A stretch of 64,000 nucleotides of DNA, from positions 682,001 through 746,000 of the forward strand of contig NZ_CP041730.1 in assembly GCF_007431345.1 (NCBI RefSeq), read 5' to 3'. The DNA is from Chitinimonas arctica. GTDB lineage: Bacteria > Pseudomonadota > Gammaproteobacteria > Burkholderiales > Chitinimonadaceae. The notes beneath the pieces were generated by a model, which saw only the letters and a list, made by a program, of their open reading frames with translations, ran no database searches and was not told the origin of the DNA. The position numbers and the translations under genes were made by a program. Below are positions 62,001 to 64,000 of this stretch, piece by piece. Each line of letters starts with the position of its first letter. Position 1 is the stretch's first letter.

Positions 62001-64000
62001 CCATAGGCATCCCCTTGCGGCGCGGGCAAAGCCTTTCGGTCCAGCTTGCCGTTCGGCGACAAGGGCAAGGCCGCCAGATGGACAAAGGCCGCCGGCACCA
62101 TATAGGCCGGCAGCGCGCCGCCCAGCACCTGCCGCAGCGCCTCGGCCGATTGCGCCTCGCCACTGTAGTAAGCCACCAGCCGCATATCACCCGGCACATC
62201 CTCGCGCGCCAGTACCACCGCCTCGCGCACACCCTCGACTTGCGCCAGGCAGGCCTCGATCTCGCCCAGCTCGATACGCAGGCCCCGCAGCTTGACCTGG
62301 AAGTCATTGCGCCCCAGGTATTCGATGCTGCCGTCGGACAGCCAGCGCGCCTGGTCGCCGCTTTGGTACAAGCGGCCCTTACCGGCGAAGGGATCGTCGA
62401 TAAAACGCGCAGCCGTCAGCTCGGGCTGGTTCAGATAGCCCCGCGCCACCTGCACGCCGCCGATATACAACTCGCCGGCCACCCCGACCGGCACCGGCTG
62501 CAGCCGGCTGTCGAGGATATAAATCCGGGTATTGGCGATGGGCCGGCCGATGGGCACGGCGGTGCGCCGGTCGTCGGCCCGGCAGGCCCAGGCCGTCACA
62601 TCCACGGCCGCTTCGGTGGGCCCATAGAGATTGTGCAGCTCGGCCTGCGGCAGCCGCGCCAGGCATTGGCGGGCCAAGGCCGCCGGCAAGGCTTCGCCGC
62701 TGCAGAATATCCGCTTGAGGCTGTCGCATCCCTCCGCCGCCCCCTGCCCCAGAAAGACCTGCAGCATGGAAGGCACGAAGTGCAGCGTGGTCACCCCGGC
62801 CTGGCGGATCAAACCGGCCAGATAGGCCGGATCCTTGTGGCCTTCCGGCCGGGCCATCACCAGGCGGGCGCCGGCCAGCAAGGGCCAGAAGAATTCCCAT
62901 ACCGAGACGTCAAAACTGAACGGCGTCTTTTGCAGGACCACGTCCTGTCCATCCAGCGCGTAGGCCTGCTGCATCCACAGCAAGCGGTTCACCACCGCGC
63001 CATGCTCGTTCATCACCCCTTTTGGCCGGCCGGTGGAGCCCGAGGTATAGATCACATAGGCCAGCTGGCCGGGGCTAACGGCGGGAAGATTGCCGGCAGA
63101 CTGCCCGGCCCAGTTCGCGGCATCGGCTTGCAGATGCCAGCTGTGCACACCCTCGGCGCCGGCAGTAGCCAGGGCCTCGCCGCCCACCCGATCGACCAGG
63201 ACCAGCACGGGCGCGCTGTCCTGCAACATATGGCGCAGCCGCTCGGCCGGGTAGTCCGGGTCCAGCGGCACATAGGCGCCGCCGGCCTTGAGGGTGGCCA
63301 GCAGGCCCACCACCATGGCCACGCTGCGCTCGACGCAAAGGCCGACCAGCCGATCCGGCCCCACCCCGGCTTGCCGCAGCGCATGGGCCAGGCGATTGGC
63401 GCGGGCATTGAGCTCGGCATAGCTCAGCTGCTCGCCCTCGCACACCAGCGCGATGGCGTTCGGCGTACGGGCCACTTGGGCCTCGAACAGCTGGTGGATG
63501 GCCTGATCGGCCGGGTAGGCTTGGGCGGTGTCGTTCCAGCCGGCCAGTACCTGCGCCCGCTCCGGGGAAGGCAGGACGTCGATATCGTACAGCGCCTGCT
63601 GGGGTGCTTGCTGCAAGGCCCGCAGCAATTGCGCCAGGGCGGTCAGCATAAAATCGCATACCCGCTGCGGATCGATCTCTGCGCTCACCTGGGCGGTGAT
63701 GGCGAAGTCCCTGCCCAGATCATCCACCGTCAGGGTCAGCGGATAATTGGTGCGCTCGTGGCCCAGCAGGATATCGATATCGTCCTCACCGGCAGCGCTG
63801 GGTACTGCCGTCTCCTCGCTATGGCGGTAGTTCAGCAAGGAAGTAAACAAGGGCGTCCGCGCTGCCACGCCACTGCAACGCTGGGCCAGCGCCAACGGCG
63901 CATGTTCGTGCCGCAGCAACTGCACCAGGCGGGCATGGGTCTGCCGCAAGGCCGCCTCCACGCCTTGTCCATCGATATCCAGCCGCAAGGGCAAGGTATT
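61673..64000 (-). CDS. Non-ribosomal peptide synthetase, upstream fragment: C(partial)-A-T
   Basis: The frame is open to the right edge. It has the C-terminal part of a condensation domain C1 (to about 63550), A1 (about 63540-62020) with SGSTGRPKG and NGKLDRKALP core motifs, and T1 (to about 61790) with NFFELGGHSLLAV. Pocket residues of A1 read DVWHFSLVDK, the classical Ser code also found in EntF. The last 30 residues of this frame are out-of-phase sequence after the second frameshift. C1 resembles C4 in its C-terminal part, so both may be the same condensation subtype. It should be one polypeptide with the 47536-61392 reading; the gene start lies outside the window. Confidence 0.93.
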   Translation of the reverse strand, partial: NTLPLRLDIDGQGVEAALRQTHARLVQLLRHEHAPLALAQRCSGVAARTPLFTSLLNYRHSEETAVPSAAGEDDIDILLGHERTNYPLTLTVDDLGRDFAITAQVSAEIDPQRVCDFMLTALAQLLRALQQAPQQALYDIDVLPSPERAQVLAGWNDTAQAYPADQAIHQLFEAQVARTPNAIALVCEGEQLSYAELNARANRLAHALRQAGVGPDRLVGLCVERSVAMVVGLLATLKAGGAYVPLDPDYPAERLRHMLQDSAPVLVLVDRVGGEALATAGAEGVHSWHLQADAANWAGQSAGNLPAVSPGQLAYVIYTSGSTGRPKGVMNEHGAVVNRLLWMQQAYALDGQDVVLQKTPFSFDVSVWEFFWPLLAGARLVMARPEGHKDPAYLAGLIRQAGVTTLHFVPSMLQVFLGQGAAEGCDSLKRIFCSGEALPAALARQCLARLPQAELHNLYGPTEAAVDVTAWACRADDRRTAVPIGRPIANTRIYILDSRLQPVPVGVAGELYIGGVQVARGYLNQPELTAARFIDDPFAGKGRLYQSGDQARWLSDGSIEYLGRNDFQVKLRGLRIELGEIEACLAQVEGVREAVVLAREDVPGDMRLVAYYSGEAQSAEALRQVLGGALPAYMVPAAFVHLAALPLSPNGKLDRKALPAPQGDAYGAREFEAPQGDTEQLLAAIWAELLKIEQVGRHDNFFELGGHSLLAVQLLSRLRQSLQVDVPLGELFEYPLLAQLAERLAACAPRSSRPSRRPTVAAPWPCRWPSSGCGS

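Overview
The window looks like chromosomal DNA of a high-GC Gram-negative bacterium. A type VI secretion system, 2-aminoethylphosphonate (AEP) catabolism, chitin-binding-like modules and a large non-ribosomal peptide synthetase (NRPS) together suggest a betaproteobacterium with a predatory or exoenzyme-rich lifestyle. The genus is inference. No rRNA, tRNA, CRISPR array or intact insertion sequence was seen.

Layout. (1) 1-15075, minus strand: a T6SS operon in transcription order tssA-tssB-tssC-hcp-tssE-tssF-tssG-PAAR-like-vgrG-tagH(FHA)-tssK-tssL-tssM, with tssM cut by the left edge. No tssJ or tssH/clpV lies in the window. tssF carries a one-base frameshift near its 3' end. (2) 15376-17741: a membrane hybrid histidine kinase with a degenerate receiver, convergent with and overlapping a NarL-type response regulator. 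(3) 17940-28712: a small basic ORF, an M9-type collagenase-like protease with a 33-unit Gly-Thr linker, a leucine-rich-repeat protein, a PoNi-like immunity protein, an orphan solute-binding protein, a membrane protein, a secreted reprolysin-like protease with seven propeller repeats, and a VOC protein. (4) 28737-40277: a Nu-class GST, a second orphan solute-binding protein, a secreted phosphodiesterase with four hemopexin-like repeats, then the AEP operon: binding protein, ATPase, fused permease, phnW, phnX, FAD oxidoreductase and GntR regulator. (5) 40300-43226, minus strand: a zinc phospholipase-C-like secreted protein, a parvulin-type PPIase and a membrane-anchored helical protein. (6) 43364-47331: a GNAT, a secreted five-repeat tachylectin-like protein, and an AAA ATPase/TOPRIM-like pair resembling a defence module. 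(7) 47536-64000, minus strand: the 3' part of a giant NRPS with five adenylation domains and tandem thioesterases. Reading binding-pocket residues suggests ...Ser-Thr-Asp-Gly-X. It is split in the raw sequence by two one-base contractions inside one of two near-identical condensation-domain copies.

How the parts fit. The T6SS, the secreted proteases and lectins, and the lipopeptide-type NRPS form an antagonism and exoenzyme repertoire. The AEP operon, flanked by a secreted phosphodiesterase and a phospholipase-C-like protein, could mine phosphonolipids, although that link is inferred. All three frameshifts are 5-to-4 contractions of G/C runs, so they may be sequencing artefacts rather than true lesions.
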